Source of the DNA: Platycnemis pennipes | Taxonomy: Eukaryota > Arthropoda > Insecta > Odonata > Platycnemididae | Direction of reading: 5' to 3' | DNA: 64,000 nucleotides | Assembly: GCA_933228895.1 (NCBI GenBank) | Contig: OW121858.1 | Location: 30,093,859-30,157,858, forward strand | Shown: in pieces, positions 1 through 10,805 of the stretch | How positions within the stretch are numbered: position 1 is the first letter of the stretch | How the letters are laid out: each line of letters starts with the position of its first letter | Program-made: the position numbers and the translations under genes | The notes under the pieces: generated by a model | Told to the model about the DNA's origin: nothing | Seen by the model: only the letters and a program-made list of their open reading frames with translations | The model's database searches: none

Positions 1-880
1 AGATGGCGAAATGAAACCATTTTTGCCTACCTTGCCTACCGATCTTGTGTATGAATTGTTAATTTCCAAGCTATGCGTTTTGGTGTACTTTTTAATAGTT
101 GAAATAAGGTTATTAAACTTTTATTATGCATTAATATTTGTTGATAAATCAGGAGGTTAATTAGAAAATATATTAATTTTGTAGCGTGTCAGTCAGTCCG
201 TCATTCTGTATCCGTTTTGTTTCGTTTTCTCGTAATGTTTGAGCTGAAAGAGTGATATTTGGTGCTTTTACTGTGGATTCTCTGTTTGTATGATTTGGTA
301 TTACGTTGTTTTGCATTTTTATCAGCTTGCGGTGCAGAAAAAACGTGGTTTTTCCCCTATCTTTCAACATGGGAAACCAGTTGCTATGCAAACTTGTTTA
401 CGTTGCTAAGTAAATGTGTTTACGTTGTTGGTAAAGGGACAAAATTTGAATTGAAGAATTTGAATAAAGCGGAATTAGTTTCATCAATCAATTTTGTAAG
501 CATGAAAATATCAATTGAAGTGTTCGATGTGCAGATAGTGAAATGAAACAATTTTTGCCTACCGTGTTTGTGATGTGAATTTCAAAGCTAGGCGTTCTGA
601 AGAACTTTTCTAGTAGTTTAAAGAAGGCTATAAAACGTTTATTATGTATTGATGTTTGTTGATAAATCAGTCGGTTAATACGAATAGATATTAATATTGT
701 AGATTGTCAGTCAGTCATTCTGTACCCGTTTTTTTCCAGCTCTCAAGTTTTGAGCTAAAAGAGTAAGGTTTGGTGAGTTGAGTGCGGATTCTCTGTCTGC
801 ATGAATTGATAGTGGTTTTGGATTTTAAGCAGTTTTTGGTGCAGAGAAACATGCAAGAGAAACGTGGTTTTTTGAAAGTG
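1..880. repeat. Two-copy direct duplication, period about 532 bp
   Basis: Positions 1-350 recur at about 533-875. Shared landmarks are ATGAAACCATTTTTGCC (near 11 and 543), TGTTGATAAATCAG (near 140 and 657), the GTCAGTCAG / CATTCTGTACCCG stretch, and the GCAGAGAAAAACGTGG-like end. The copies differ by many substitutions and small indels, so the duplication is old. No coding signal was seen; the short open frames here are not conserved between the copies. The sequence between and after the copies (to about 1075) holds nothing I recognise. Confidence 0.7.
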
Positions 881-1082
881 GGAGACAACACATAATGAAA
901 ATATTGTGTATAAAAAGTACTAAAACATATTATAGGGTATTTAGAGTGTGACACATTTCTCTGTTTATAAAATAGCCATTTCCTGCTCTCTGCGTACGAA
1001 GTGCTTATGAAAAGTGCCTGCATAGCAGTCAGGAGGCCTGATAGTAATAGTATCAATATAATTATAACAGACAGAGATAGGG

Positions 1083-2115
1083 ATCAGGATAAGATTCTAA
1101 TGACCATGGAAAGGACAATGGCCAGATACATCAACCGGAGATCAATAAGAAGAAGACTATAAGATATTGGTGTGAAGCAAGGGATAGAAGAAGCTAATTA
1201 AAACAACGTCAAACTAGATTAACCAAACATTTGAAGTGTTGAAAGAGTTCTGTTGCCTCCTGGGAAGCAGAGTAACCAACGATGGACTAAGCAAGAAAGA
1301 AATAGTGAGTAGAATAGCTATAAGAATGCTACGATAGCTCTCATAGCAGAGACAGAGAAGGAGCTAAACAAGATGCTAACAACCATGGAAAGGACAATGA
1401 CCAGACATCAGCTGAAGATCAATAAGAAGAAAACTAAGATATTGGTGTGCAGCAAGAAAGAAGAGGCCAAAACCAACGTTAAACTAGGAAAACAGAAACT
1501 GGAAGAGGTGAAAGAGTTCTGTTACCTGGGAAGCAGAGTAACCAACGATGGACGAAGCAAGAAAGAAATAGTGAGTAGAATAGCCCAGGCAAAGAGGGCA
1601 TTCTTTCAGAAGAAGAATCTACTAACAGCTGGAAATACAAGCGTAGAAGTAAGGAGAAACAGTTCATCAGAAAATACATCTGGTGCATGTTTCTTCTAAT
1701 GACAATGGACAGTAATTACAGCAGCGGAGGAGAAAAGGGTGGAAACATTCGAAACGTTGTACATGAACAGAAGAATGATGAAGATTTACATGGATCGAGC
1801 GAGAAAGTAACGAAGAAATCCTCTAAGAATATTGGGAGAAAAGAAAGAAGTCTGCTGAAAACTCTAATAGGAAGAAGACGGAACAACTTTAATCGGCCAT
1901 ATCTTAAGACATTGATGGCCTGATGAAGACAATCGTCTCAGAAGGAAAAGTGAACGGGAAGAACGGAAAAAATCAGACCTCGTATGAGATATATATGGAA
2001 CAGGTTGTGAAGGGTGTAAAAGAGAAGAATTACGTCACAATGAAGAGGTTGGCCGATAGAAGAATCGAGTGGAGGGCTGCGTCAAACCAATCCTAGGATA
2101 TTGTTGCCGAATGAT
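1083..2115 (+). pseudogene. LINE endonuclease-reverse transcriptase, 3' part, with internal duplication
   Basis: This is the C-terminal end of a non-LTR retrotransposon polyprotein. The copy from about 1325 reads in pieces ALIAETEKELNKMLTTMERT (just after the FADD active-site block), then KILVCSKKEEAKTN, FCYLGSRVTNDGRSKKEI, RIAQAKRAFFQKKN, and the terminal RPRMRYMEQ...KEKNY...IEWRAASNQ block. Frameshifts and stops break it into at least three frames. The segment 1083-1320 is a second, more decayed copy of the ACCATGGAAAGGACAATGG to GTGAGTAGAATAGC part, placed directly upstream as a tandem duplication. It ends near 2115 in GATGATGA, the element's microsatellite-like 3' tail. It is 5'-truncated (no endonuclease, no catalytic RT core), as expected from target-primed reverse transcription. 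The clade (RTE-, CR1- or Jockey-like) cannot be fixed from this part. Confidence 0.88.
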
Positions 2116-2345
2116 GATGAAACTGATTTGGACTGTGCGGTATAATGCTGAATTGTATCGGAATAGATTTAATACCCTAACAGTTGACAAATTGACCTAA
2201 ATTTCCATCCAAATGTAAAAAAAAAACCTATCCAGAAAACTATCAAGGCGCTCCTATTAGGCCCCAATGGCCAGTGGCAAGGAAATATTATATAACAATT
2301 ATTATTAAAAACTTGACGAATTTATAATACTGAATATTTTATAAG
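2116..2345. other. AT-rich spacer, nothing recognised
   Basis: An AT-rich stretch between two LINE fragments lying in opposite orientations. No open frame, repeat or structural signal was seen. Confidence 0.5.
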
Positions 2346-3520
2346 AAAAACATCATCATTGGTCAATAATCCTAGGATTGGTTTGACGCAGCTTTCCACT
2401 CGATTCTTCTATTGGCTATCAACCTTTTCATTGTGACGTAATTCTTCTCTTTTACATCCTTCACAAACTGTTCCATGTATCTCACACGAGGCCTGCCTTT
2501 TCCAATCTTCCCGTTCACTTCTCCCTTTAAGGAAGAAGTGAAATTGTCTTCATCCGGCCATCGTGTCTCAAGATGTGGCCGATTAAGTTGTCCCTTCTTC
2601 TTTTTAGAGTTGTCAGCAGACCTCACTTTTCTCCTACTCTTCTTAGCACTTCTTGGTTTGTCACTCGGTCTATCCATTTAATATTCAAATCATTCTTCTT
2701 CGATAGCACCATACATCTACATCTACATAATACCCTGCAAGCCACCATAAAGGTGTGTGGCAGGGGGTGAACTCTCACCAAACATTATCATGCATAAAAA
2801 AGGATTAGTACTTGCATAGGCACTTTTCAAAACGACGCTATTTAAAAAAGATAAAAAATATAAGAAAGATAAAATATTTTTTAAAAATATGAAAAAGAGA
2901 AAAAGCAAAAAATAGATGCAAAAACATGCCGTTAGTTGGGTTAGCTATAAGTCCTTATACCAACATGCAGCTACCAATGCAATCCATTGCTACACTCGTA
3001 CTGGATATATTTATACCGTTATTCATATCCCTAATAGCCATATAGCCTATAACCACATTTCGAATGCTTCCAACCTTTTCTTCTCCGCTGCTGTCATCGT
3101 CATACATGCCTCACTGCCGTAAAGAAACATGCTCCAGATATACGTTCTGATGAACTGTTTCTCCTTACTTCTACGCTTGTATTTCCAGCTGTAAGTAGAT
3201 TCTTCTTTTGATAGAATGCCCTCTTTATCTGGGCTTTTCTTCTAAGAGCTATTTCTTTCTTGCTTCGTCCATCGTTGGTTACTCTGCTTCCAAGGTAACA
3301 GAAGTCTTTCACCTCTTCAAGTTTCTGTTTTCCTAATATACGATTGGTTTTGGACTCTTCTCTTTTACTGCACACTAATATCTTAGCCTTCTTCTTATTG
3401 ATCTTCAGCTAATGTATGGCCATTGTCCTTTCCATGGTTGTCAGCATCTTATTGAGATCCTACTCTGTCTCTGCTATGAGTGCTATGTCATCAGCGAATC
3501 GTATCATGCAATCAGTTTGG
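2346..3520 (-). pseudogene. LINE reverse-transcriptase 3' fragment, interrupted by an insertion
   Basis: Read on the minus strand this is the same LINE family as 1083-2115. The 3' tail is at 2346 (CATCATCATTGGTCAA on the + strand), the C-terminal GKGRPRVRYMEQFVKDVKEK block at 2372-2677, and the upstream FCYLGSRVTNDGRSKKEI and KRAFYQKKNLLTAG blocks at 3100-3375. The copy is split between about 2712 and 3052 by a foreign segment (annotated separately): the sequence jumps from the GATAGCACCA boundary to ACCACATTTCGAATGC, which are adjacent in the uninterrupted copy at 4738-5880. The 5' end is lost near 3520. Not functional. Confidence 0.87.
2712..3052. mobile_element. About 340-bp insertion in a LINE, with an arthropod dispersed-repeat terminus
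   Basis: The segment interrupts the LINE between GATAGCACCA and ACCACATTTCGAATGC. It begins with (ACATCT)n followed by a block around ACCCTGCAAGCCACCATA and GGTGTGTGGCAGGGGG. The same block recurs at about 13518-13585 (minus orientation) and 26242-26305. From memory, this CATCTACATCTACA / GCAAGCCACC / GTGTGTGGC sequence is a common end of dispersed repeats in arthropod genomes; I cannot name its class. The rest of the insert is A-rich and non-coding. Confidence 0.6.
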
Positions 3521-4400
3521 TGCCATAATTATAAGAAGATTGACAATAGAATTGAGGTTCTGAATGGACAGCTAGCATTCCGCTAAAATCCAGATAAACT
3601 GGATATAGCTGCCATGGTTACGCTCCGTGACGTCATCTGGAAAGTGGAGAGAGAGAGAGATTGCGTACATAAAAACGTCCGTTTGGGGAGAATTTACGGA
3701 CGCAATTAAACCTCGTAATGAGACGGCTGGCGGTTTTTTTTTGTTTTTTAAATAAAAATATGGCGACGGGCGCACGTAAGAGGTTCGGAGACGAATTAAT
3801 ACCGGTGGGGGAGAGAATGAAAAAAGATTGAGAGAGAGATGAGGCGATAAAACAAATGAATTCAGAAAAAAATAAAAGCGCATCGCGGCGTGGGGATGAG
3901 AATCGCGGTTTTAAGTACGCGTTGCTCATTTTTTTTAAGAGGGAAAAAATCGCACCAACGAAATAAATAAGAAAAAATGAAGAAAAGAAAACATTTTAGT
4001 GGACCGGACGCTTTCAAAAAAATCAAAATAAAAAAATTGCGCATCGAAATATTTTCCGCCTTCATTTTTTTTATTATTCTTCTTCCTCCCCCCGCTCGAC
4101 GACTCTCTCTTTTTTTTTGAACCGTTGTAGGGGAGGATTTAGTGCGCTCTCGCGCCGCCAGGGGGTCCGGCAAAAGGAGGACGATGTCGTGATTTAATTG
4201 CGCATAACTCTTGCTCGCGTCGCCAGGCGGCGGTGGTTGGATCTGGGCCCTCGGCAAAGCAAAAGTACTTATTCTCATCCTCTCCTCTCTTAAACACATC
4301 TTTTCGCTACCCTTCCTGCTTTCGAATGCGCATAACCGCCTTCTTTTGTCGACTCGGAGCCTCTTGAGAACGTCAGATGGAGGGCTTTGACGACAACACG
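3521..4400. other. Non-repetitive CpG-rich island, possibly regulatory
   Basis: This stretch matches no repeat in the window and alternates CpG-rich blocks (GCGCATCGCGGCGTGGGG, CTCGCGCCGCCAGGGGG, GTCGCCAGGCGGCGG) with A/T runs. It has several open frames on the minus strand (for example 3862-4299), but their composition is low-complexity and no family is recognisable, so no CDS is called. Length and texture fit a conserved non-coding or promoter-type element in a long intron; that is inference. Confidence 0.35.
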
Positions 4401-4555
4401 AAAAAGATGAAGATCAAGTTTTAACTCCACGCAAAAAAAATGTCCAAAAACTTCTGATTTCGTAAATATGACAGTTGAATGTATTTTCTACCTGTTTACG
4501 TGACTCACGTGACCGCTTCCTCATCAACAATCTGATGATGATCTTGATAGGACCA

Positions 4556-4715
4556 CGCCCACTTTTCCGAAAGGGTTGAAAAAACATCAGTTCTTCGCCA
4601 CTTATAACTCGAGAAATAATTGACGGATCAGAAAACGGAAAAATACGGGTCTTTTTATTTTACAAACTCTATCAGATTCGGCGATAAAAAAATATGGTAA
4701 GCGACCCCATTAACC
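4556..4715 (-). mobile_element. End fragment of a TIR element (family of 53012-53547)
   Basis: The reverse complement of this segment matches the left end of the element at 53012-53547. It shares GGGGTCG at the tip, CTGATAGAGTTTGTAAAATA, CCGTCAATTATTTCTC and ACCCTTT..AAAGTGGGCGTGG. Only this end was found; the opposite terminus is not visible upstream, so it is a truncated copy. The flanking 4400-4555 holds nothing recognisable. Confidence 0.7.
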
Positions 4716-4737
4716 ACCAGTTGAGATATAACTCAAG

Positions 4738-5880
4738 TCATCATCATCATCATCATCATCATTGGTCAACAATCCAAGGATTGGTTTGACGCAGCTTTCC
4801 ACTCGATTCTTCTACCGGCCAACCTTTTCATTGTGATGTAATTATTCTCTTTTACATTCTTCACTACCTGTTCCATGTATCTCACACGAGGCCTGCCTTT
4901 TCCAATCTTCCCTTTCACTTTTCCCTCTTAAGACGATTGTCTTCATCAGGCCATCGTGTCTTAAGATGTGGCCGATCAAGTTGTCCCTTCATCTTCTTAT
5001 AGTTGTCAGCAGACTTCTTTCTTTTCTCCCACTCTTCTTAGGACTTCTTCGTTTGTCACTCGGTCGATCCATTTAATCTTCAGCATTCTTCTGTCATAGC
5101 ACCACATTTCGAATGCTTCCACCCTTTTTCTTCTCCGCTGCTGTCATCGTCCATGCCTCACTGCCGTAAAGAAACTTGCACCAGATGTACTTCCGGATGA
5201 ACTTTCCTTACTTCTACGCTTGCATTTCCAGCTGTAAGTAGATTCTTCCTTTGATAGAATGCCCTCTTTGCCTGGGCTATTCTACTCACTATTTATTTCT
5301 TGCTTCGTCACCGTTGGTTACTCTGCTTCCCAGGCAACAGAACTCTTTCATCTCTTCAAGTTTTTTCTTTTCCTGGATTGGCATTGGTTTTGGCCTCTTC
5401 TTTCTTTGCTGCACACCAGTATCTTATAGTCTTCATCTTATTGATCTTCAGCTGATGTCTGGCCATTGTCCTTTCCATGGTTGTTAGCATCTTATTCAGC
5501 TCCTTCTCTGTCTCTGCTATGAGAGCTATGTCATCTGCGAATCGTAGTATACTGATTGTTTCTCCGTGGATATTCACTCCAGAACACTTTTCCTTGATTT
5601 GATTGGTGGCTCTCTCGATGTAAACATTGAAAATTATGGGACCTAGTGAACAGCCTTGTCGTACCCCTTTCCTTATTCTTACTCCTCTTCACAGCTGGGT
5701 CCAGATTTTATCACAGCTACTTGGTTTTTACACAGACTGTGGATAATTCTTCGATCATTGTAGGAAACTTCAATTCCTTTCATAATATCAAGCATAGAAT
5801 TCCAATCCACGTTGTCAAAAGCCTTCTCTAACTCCACAAATGCAATGAAGGTCGGTTTGTTCTTCTCATAACACACGTTT
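4738..5880 (-). pseudogene. LINE reverse transcriptase, longest copy in the window, broken
   Basis: The most complete member of this LINE family here. On the minus strand it carries, from its 5' end, the RT core block FVELEKAFDNVDWNSMLDIM with the first catalytic aspartate (5679-5876), then the second catalytic block FADDIALIAETEKELNKML (5356-5577) and the TMARHQLKINKMKT / CAAKKEEAKTNA segment, then the C-terminal region down to the (CAT)n tail at 4738-4760. Stops and frameshifts separate these blocks and the endonuclease domain is absent, so it is a 5'-truncated dead copy. RT function is inferred from the DxxxAFD-like and FADD motifs. The (CAT)7 run at the low-coordinate end is the element's own 3' tail, not an independent microsatellite. 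Confidence 0.9.
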
Positions 5881-5987
5881 AAATAAATAATGAGGTTGTA
5901 ATCATAGGTTTTAACTCACCAAATTTGAGAACCACTCGTGTTTGTACCACGTGACTCCTTGGTTACGTATTCGTTATAATCCCGACG

Positions 5988-6559
5988 CACAGTGGGCTCA
6001 AATCGAAAATAATCTTACAAAAGCCCAAAACTGCTTTTTTTTGTAGATAACGTCGTAAACATTGGCACATATACGCACAAATGATTGGTGATTATGAAAT
6101 GGTAAGTCATTTATAACAGGTCTTACCCGTTGCTTAGATACAGAGGCTCAAACACGACCAAATTTCCAAGAAAGCGCCCGCTCTTGTTTTTCTTCGAAAA
6201 TCTTAAAAGTTGAGCAGATATAGGAGTAATTAAAGGATTTTTATGAAATAAAAAACATTACCAATTGTGAACAGGGTACTTTGCCTATACCATGCACAAG
6301 TTTCGGACATTTTTGCCTACATTTGAGTGCTATTACGTCACAAAATGGTGGACCCTTTTTTTGGACAAAATTTTACAGGAAGTAGACAGTGTAATCCTTA
6401 TTCGGAAAATGGTCTCCGGGATACTTCGTCGAAGATTAGGTCTCCTCCCTCATCCTGAAGTAATGTCTCTTTCCTTTCTCGAGGATATGAATTGAAGACA
6501 TTTTCTAGGTTTTTCGATTTCAGTTCGAGTGAGGCAATTTTCAATTTGAGCCCACTGTG
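5988..6559. mobile_element. Non-autonomous Transib-type DNA transposon
   Basis: Both ends begin CACAGTGGGCTCAAAT (left at 5988; right as reverse complement ending at 6559), and the match continues through GAAAAT. The element is flanked on both sides by the 5-bp direct repeat CGACG (5983-5987 and 6560-6564). A CACWRTG terminus plus a 5-bp CGNCG-type target duplication is diagnostic of the Transib superfamily, whose transposase is related to RAG1. At 572 bp, with no sizeable open frame, it must have been mobilised in trans. On the left end an ACAAAAGCC nonamer-like sequence (6017-6025) lies 22 bp after the heptamer. It sits just upstream of a LINE fragment; a decayed relative of its right-hand part lies near 8060-8140. 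Confidence 0.85.
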
Positions 6560-6654
6560 CGACGGTTTCAAACACAACCGCCCATGATGGTTCCAAACGT
6601 GCTAGATTCCATCCTCAATATCTAGTAGTACACCAGGTCTTGTGCTGGATCAAG

Positions 6655-7020
6655 TATTGTGTGAAACGGACTTAAAGACAGCGGTATTGTATCCATCACT
6701 GCCCAAAATTCATTAGAACATACATTTGGTGCATTCTATTCATATGGCAGCGTAGCATGTAAGACAATAACATCAGTGGTGAAGTCCAGGCTGGAAGCAT
6801 TTGAAATGTGGTGCTATTCCAGAAGAATGATTCGAATGTTGAATATATCGACCGAGTGAGTAACGAGGAAGTGCTAAGAAGAGTGGGAGAAAAGAAAGAA
6901 GTCAGCTGAAAACCTTAAAAAGAAGACGGGACAACTTAATACGCCACATCTTAAGACTCTTGATGAAGAAAATCATCTCAGGGGGTAAAGTGAACGGGAA
7001 GAATGGAAAAGCCTGTATTT
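6655..7020 (+). pseudogene. LINE 3' fragment, second subfamily
   Basis: Contains the region between the RT C-terminus and the 3' end: GGAAGCATTTGAAATGTGGTGC, then TCGACCGAGTGAGTAACGAGG and GAAGACGGGACAACTTAATA, breaking off near 7017 before the usual tail. Its start (GACAGCGGTATTGTATCCATC) also occurs inverted near 21005-21035, so these two copies share a subfamily-specific segment not seen in the other LINE fragments. It is frameshifted and non-functional. Confidence 0.8.
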
Positions 7021-7244
7021 TATGATGTTATTATTTCATTGTTGATATGCTTGTATTTTATGTTGCCTGAATAATTACGCCATGACGCTGTGTTTTTAGT
7101 GTTAAAAATTATTTATTATTGTTCTTTTGTTTCGTTCTATTTTTTATTGTTACGTCATTTTAATTGCGAATTTTCTTTAACGTTGGGGCTGGCGTAAATT
7201 TTATTTGCATTGCCATTGTTTCTTATAAGTAATGAAACAATTGG
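7021..7244. other. AT-rich spacer
   Basis: T-rich sequence between two LINE fragments. Nothing recognisable. Confidence 0.5.
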
Positions 7245-7905
7245 GACGTATATCTGGAGCATGTTTCTTTAATTGTAGTGAGGCATGTAAGACGAAGACA
7301 GCAGCGGAGAAGAAATGGGTGGAAGCATTCGAAACGTGGTGCTATTCCAAGAAGAATGATTTGAAGATAAAATGGATCGACCGAGTAAGTAACGAGGAAG
7401 TTCTATAAGAAGAGTGGGAGAGAAGAAAGAAGTCTACTGAAAACTATAAGAAGAAGACGGGAAAACTTAATAGGCAACATCTTAAGACACGATAGTCTGA
7501 TGAAGACAATCGTCTTGGAGGGAAAAGTGAACGGGAAGATTGGAAAAGGCAGGCCTCGTATGATATATAATAAGGAACAGGTCGTGTAGGACGTGAAAGA
7601 GAAGAATTACGTCAATATGAAGAGCTTATAGCTCATAGAAGAATCGAGTAGAGGGCTGTGTTGCTAAGCAACCTTAGGATTGTTGACCGAAGAATATGAT
7701 GATCGTCTTAGAAGAAAGAGTGAACGGGAAAAATGAAAAAGGCAGGCCTCGTCTTAATAAGATGATATATGGAACAGGTCGTGAATTACGTGAAAGAGAG
7801 GAACTTCGTTAATATGAAGAGGTTGATAGCCGATAGAAGAATCGAGTGGAGCGCTGTGTTGCTAAGCAACCTTAGGATTGTTGACCCATGATGATGATCG
7901 CTGCC
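7245..7905 (+). pseudogene. LINE 3' fragment with duplicated tail
   Basis: Starts in the C-terminal region (ATCTGGAGCATGTTTCTT) and runs through TGGATCGACCGAGTAAGTAACG and GGCAGGCCTCGTATGA to GAATCGAGTAGAGGGCTGTG and a GATTGTTGACCGA tail near 7690. The last 200 bp (from ATCGTCTTGGAGGG-type sequence to ATTGTTGACCCATGATGATGAT) is then repeated at about 7700-7905. Both copies of the tail carry GTTGCTAAGCAACCTTAGGATT rather than the GTCAAACCAATCCTAGGAT of the fragment at 1083-2115, so two 3'-end variants of this LINE exist in the window. Confidence 0.85.
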
Positions 7906-8540
7906 GACAATGGATTTCATATTGAAGTTTCACAACAACTGAAGAAATTTCACTTGTTCTCATTGTCACGATGTTGAAACCCGTCCCTCTTTCCCAAATT
8001 CTTCGTCACTGTTGAATCTTAAATCCACTCCTTCCCGTTAATGTCTTCTCATTTCCTTAAGGTATCGAAGATTAGGTCTCACTACTCTCGCCCCCTCTGA
8101 AGTAATGTCTCTCCGCTTTCTCGAGCAACTTAAAGACTTATCCCATCCGGAGCCAATCAGCGTTCCCCATCCATTTCACCCCCCCCCCCCCAACGTCTGT
8201 TAATCTGTTCCACTCCATCCTAAGCAGCGCGGCATTCATATTTCCTAACCCCTATCCATCCCCTGCCATACTCCAGAGAACCCCTCCTCTCATAAGGTCA
8301 TACATCAAGCTGCCACTAATCCCCCTTCCCCTCTCGAGGGTGACCCTTACTCATTCCCAGGGTCTCCCCATCCTTATCCCACGAAAAGGGTCGTTCGCGA
8401 ACCCCTCTCTTCCCCTCCTCATACCCCTAGGGTTCGTAATCTCCATCGCCTCTCATATCTCAGGGGCTACCTCAGGAGGAGTTCATCCGAAGGTCTTCCT
8501 TCCTCCTTTGCAGTTTTAAGGGTGCGGTTATACTTAGGGG
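7906..8540. other. Pyrimidine-rich non-coding region with AGGGT/ACCCT island
   Basis: After a short AT stretch, about 8060-8140 resembles the inside of the Transib element at 5988-6559 (CGAAGATTAGGTCTC ... GAAGTAATGTCTCT ... TTTCTCGAG). From 8150 to 8480 the sequence is C-rich with repeated CCCTT, AGGGT and GGGTCT words and a C10 run near 8181-8190. No reading frame is convincing. Confidence 0.45.
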
Positions 8541-8781
8541 ATGAGGGGGGTGGATTAGTTTTTTGGAAGGCGGTTTTGGGGTTGGTGAATATTTGTCCGC
8601 GAACTTCTAACTCCTGAAGTGTGCTAAGGAGATATTGTTCCATGCTTTGGTTTATAATTTTTGTAATTAAAACGAAAAACAAGAGAATAGACGCATACTT
8701 ATTAGAATTCTTCCCAATTTCTTGCTTTTGGATAAACGCAGTACTTAGGAGAGGCTGTTGCTTGTGTTCTAGATCATTTAA
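8541..8781. repeat. Flanking segment repeated before successive MITEs
   Basis: The stretch from GGTTTTGGGGTTGGTGAATATTTGTC to GATAAACGCAGTACTTAG recurs at about 9885-10070 (GGTTTGGGGTGGTAAGTATTTATTTG ... GACACACGCAGTAATTAA) and, in part, near 10935-11050. In the first two cases a TTAA-type MITE begins right at its end, so a host segment was multiplied and carries different insertions. Confidence 0.6.
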
Positions 8782-9776
8782 GGAGGCTATCCACCGAAAA
8801 ATACCTATTTGAATAAAATGCGTGACGTGAAATATAAGCCAACGTGAAAATTTGAAGACAAAATTTTGGCCCTTCTATCGATTGGCAATAAAGTAATGAG
8901 GCTAAAATCTATCAATAATATATATTTGAAGAACAATAGACGTTGACAATCAGCGATGATATCGTACGTGGTTATAAGGCAGAGCTGATCAGCAGTTACA
9001 GTATGTATTTGCATATTAATATTGTAAAGAGAAATGTCGTCTTGACGAAAAACTAATATAAGATGCGCAATTTTATGTAGAATTTAGCATTGTGAAAAAG
9101 TGCTCGCCTTAGCATCTCACTTGTTTTGTTGATATTGATAAATGTTTGTTCGAAAAAAGGCAGAATAGCCTTAGTTACATGATAGTGGCGCTACAGTATG
9201 TTGTTATCATTGTCAACGGTACTTGTGACGGAACGTGCTTACAAGCCTAAATTATCTAACTTAATTAAGGAATATACCTTACCAAGGTCCTTCTTATATT
9301 TTTTATGTAATTTTTAATATTTCATTGGTTATTGATGTGGTGTAATTAATGCCGATGATTCCAAATGGTAGCAGCGTCATTGTTGCCAAAGAGTTTTTAA
9401 AAGTGTCAACATTAATAAAATTCAAAGCAAAGAGCAATGGAATAATTTATAACGAAGTAAGAATATATTTGACCTATTTTAGAATGTGTATTAGCGGGAT
9501 TGAGCATGTATTCTCACTTTGTAAAAATTAAACGTGGCAAAAACACTTCAGCCATGTTCCGAAGTCAAAATGAGTTAAAAAAGAGGTTGTATTAAAGTAG
9601 AATGCAACTGCAACGCGCTCTATAATAGCATCATACTCATACAATTACTGTGTATGCGTTATCACAGACTATAGATGAATTTTCATATAGTTGTTTCTCC
9701 GGATCGGTATTTAATCATTAAATAACTTACAGCTCTTTTACGGGATTTTCAATAACGGAGTCAATGTGGAACCTCC
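8782..9776. mobile_element. MITE family 1 (TTAA-type), about 1 kb
   Basis: Left end GGAGGCTATCCACCGAAAA after TTTAA, right end GTGGAACCTCC before TAGA. Other copies give the cleaner terminus AGGAGGCTCCACCGAA (37532) and, on the right, GGTGGAACCTCCTTAA (36549-36564), so TIRs and a TTAA target are inferred for the family. Internal landmarks reused below are GATTGGCAATAAA, AGAGAAATGTCGT, GATGCGCAATTTTATG, AATTTAGCATTGTG, GTACTTGTGACGGAAC, CCAAATGGTAGCAGCG and GGGATTGAGCATG. No transposase is encoded. A TTAA target with GG termini fits Kolobok better than piggyBac (termini CCC), but the superfamily is not proven. Confidence 0.75.
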
Positions 9777-10071
9777 TAGATTAGTTGAAAGTTTTAAAAA
9801 ATTCTTTGCCAAATAACCTCCCAAGTACGATAACCGTTGAAATGGATTTCATGAGTAGTGGAATGCTTACAATTGTTTTTCAGGCACGGTTTGGGGTGGT
9901 AAGTATTTATTTGAGAAGTTAAACCTTCTGAAGTACGTAAAAGAGAAATCCTTCTTCACTACTGGTCGATATTTTTTTATTATAACGAAAAACAATTGGG
10001 CAGGAGAATTTACTTAAGAATTTGGGCAAAAACTTCAAAATGGCTTTCTTTTGGACACACGCAGTAATTAA
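9777..10071. repeat. Spacer containing second copy of the repeated flank
   Basis: From about 9885 this matches 8545-8780 (see there). The first 100 bp hold nothing recognisable. Confidence 0.5.
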
Positions 10072-10805
10072 GGAGGTTGGTCCGAAAAGTGAAAGTCATG
10101 TCATTTTTTTTATATTTTCAGCACTTATAGAGCGTAAGTTCCTCTATCTAATAAAGTAAATATAATTATACCAACCCATACTCCTTTTTGCACAAATTGC
10201 ATTTGAAATTACATACGATTAACGGCGAGAATGGCCGTCACATGGGAATATAACGTTTAAAAATACCATAGTGACACGTCATTTTTGCAAAAAACTGATA
10301 TTTTATGCGTAATTCCACAAGAAATAAAATGACACGAAAAAAAAGGCATCAACCCACCGTATTTTTCGCTAAATCCGCCAATTTCTGCGCTTATAGCAGA
10401 CGAAATGCGTTAGTTGTCTTCAAGTGGCACTGCGATCGCTCTATGTAAAATGTATGGCGTATGAATAATATCATTACTAATGAGATATTAAAGCATATTT
10501 CAGAAAAATATTATAACATAATGTTTGATAGTGATATTCTGGTGTTATAAATTAGTAAATTCATTGAGTACATGAATTTATTTCTTTAAAGTAAATGCTG
10601 AATTGACTCCATAGTCGAGCTCATTAAAATTATCATAAAAAATAAATCCTTCGACTTTACATCGTATTTCTTGTGATACCTAAGACTTTCGATAGCTTAG
10701 GTAATTTTCTTTGTGAAGTAAGAATCACTTAGCAGGCATATACTCGTACTTAAATTAATAAGATTCCTCAGACAACTTGACTCAAGCAGTCGCGAGCCAA
10801 CCTCC
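10072..10805. mobile_element. MITE family 2 (TTAA-type), 734 bp
   Basis: Flanked by TTAA on both sides (10068-10071 and 10806-10809). Termini GGAGGTTGG on the left and CCAACCTCC on the right are inverted repeats. A near-identical copy lies at 12404-13156 and a right-end fragment at about 38320-38528. Shared landmarks are CACGATTAACGGCGAGAATGG, CATCAACCCACCGTATTTTT, AAATGCGTTAGTTG and CAGTCGCGAGCCAACCTCC. It is non-coding. The GGAGG tip is shared with family 1 although the interiors are unrelated, suggesting that the same transposase source moved both. Confidence 0.82.

Noticed and set aside
3862..4299. 145-codon minus-strand frame
   Set aside because: Low-complexity peptide across A/T runs and CpG blocks; no family, no splice sites noticed.
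4738..4765. Independent (CAT)n microsatellite
   Set aside because: It sits at the 3' end of a minus-strand LINE copy, as in the other copies, so it is the element's tail.
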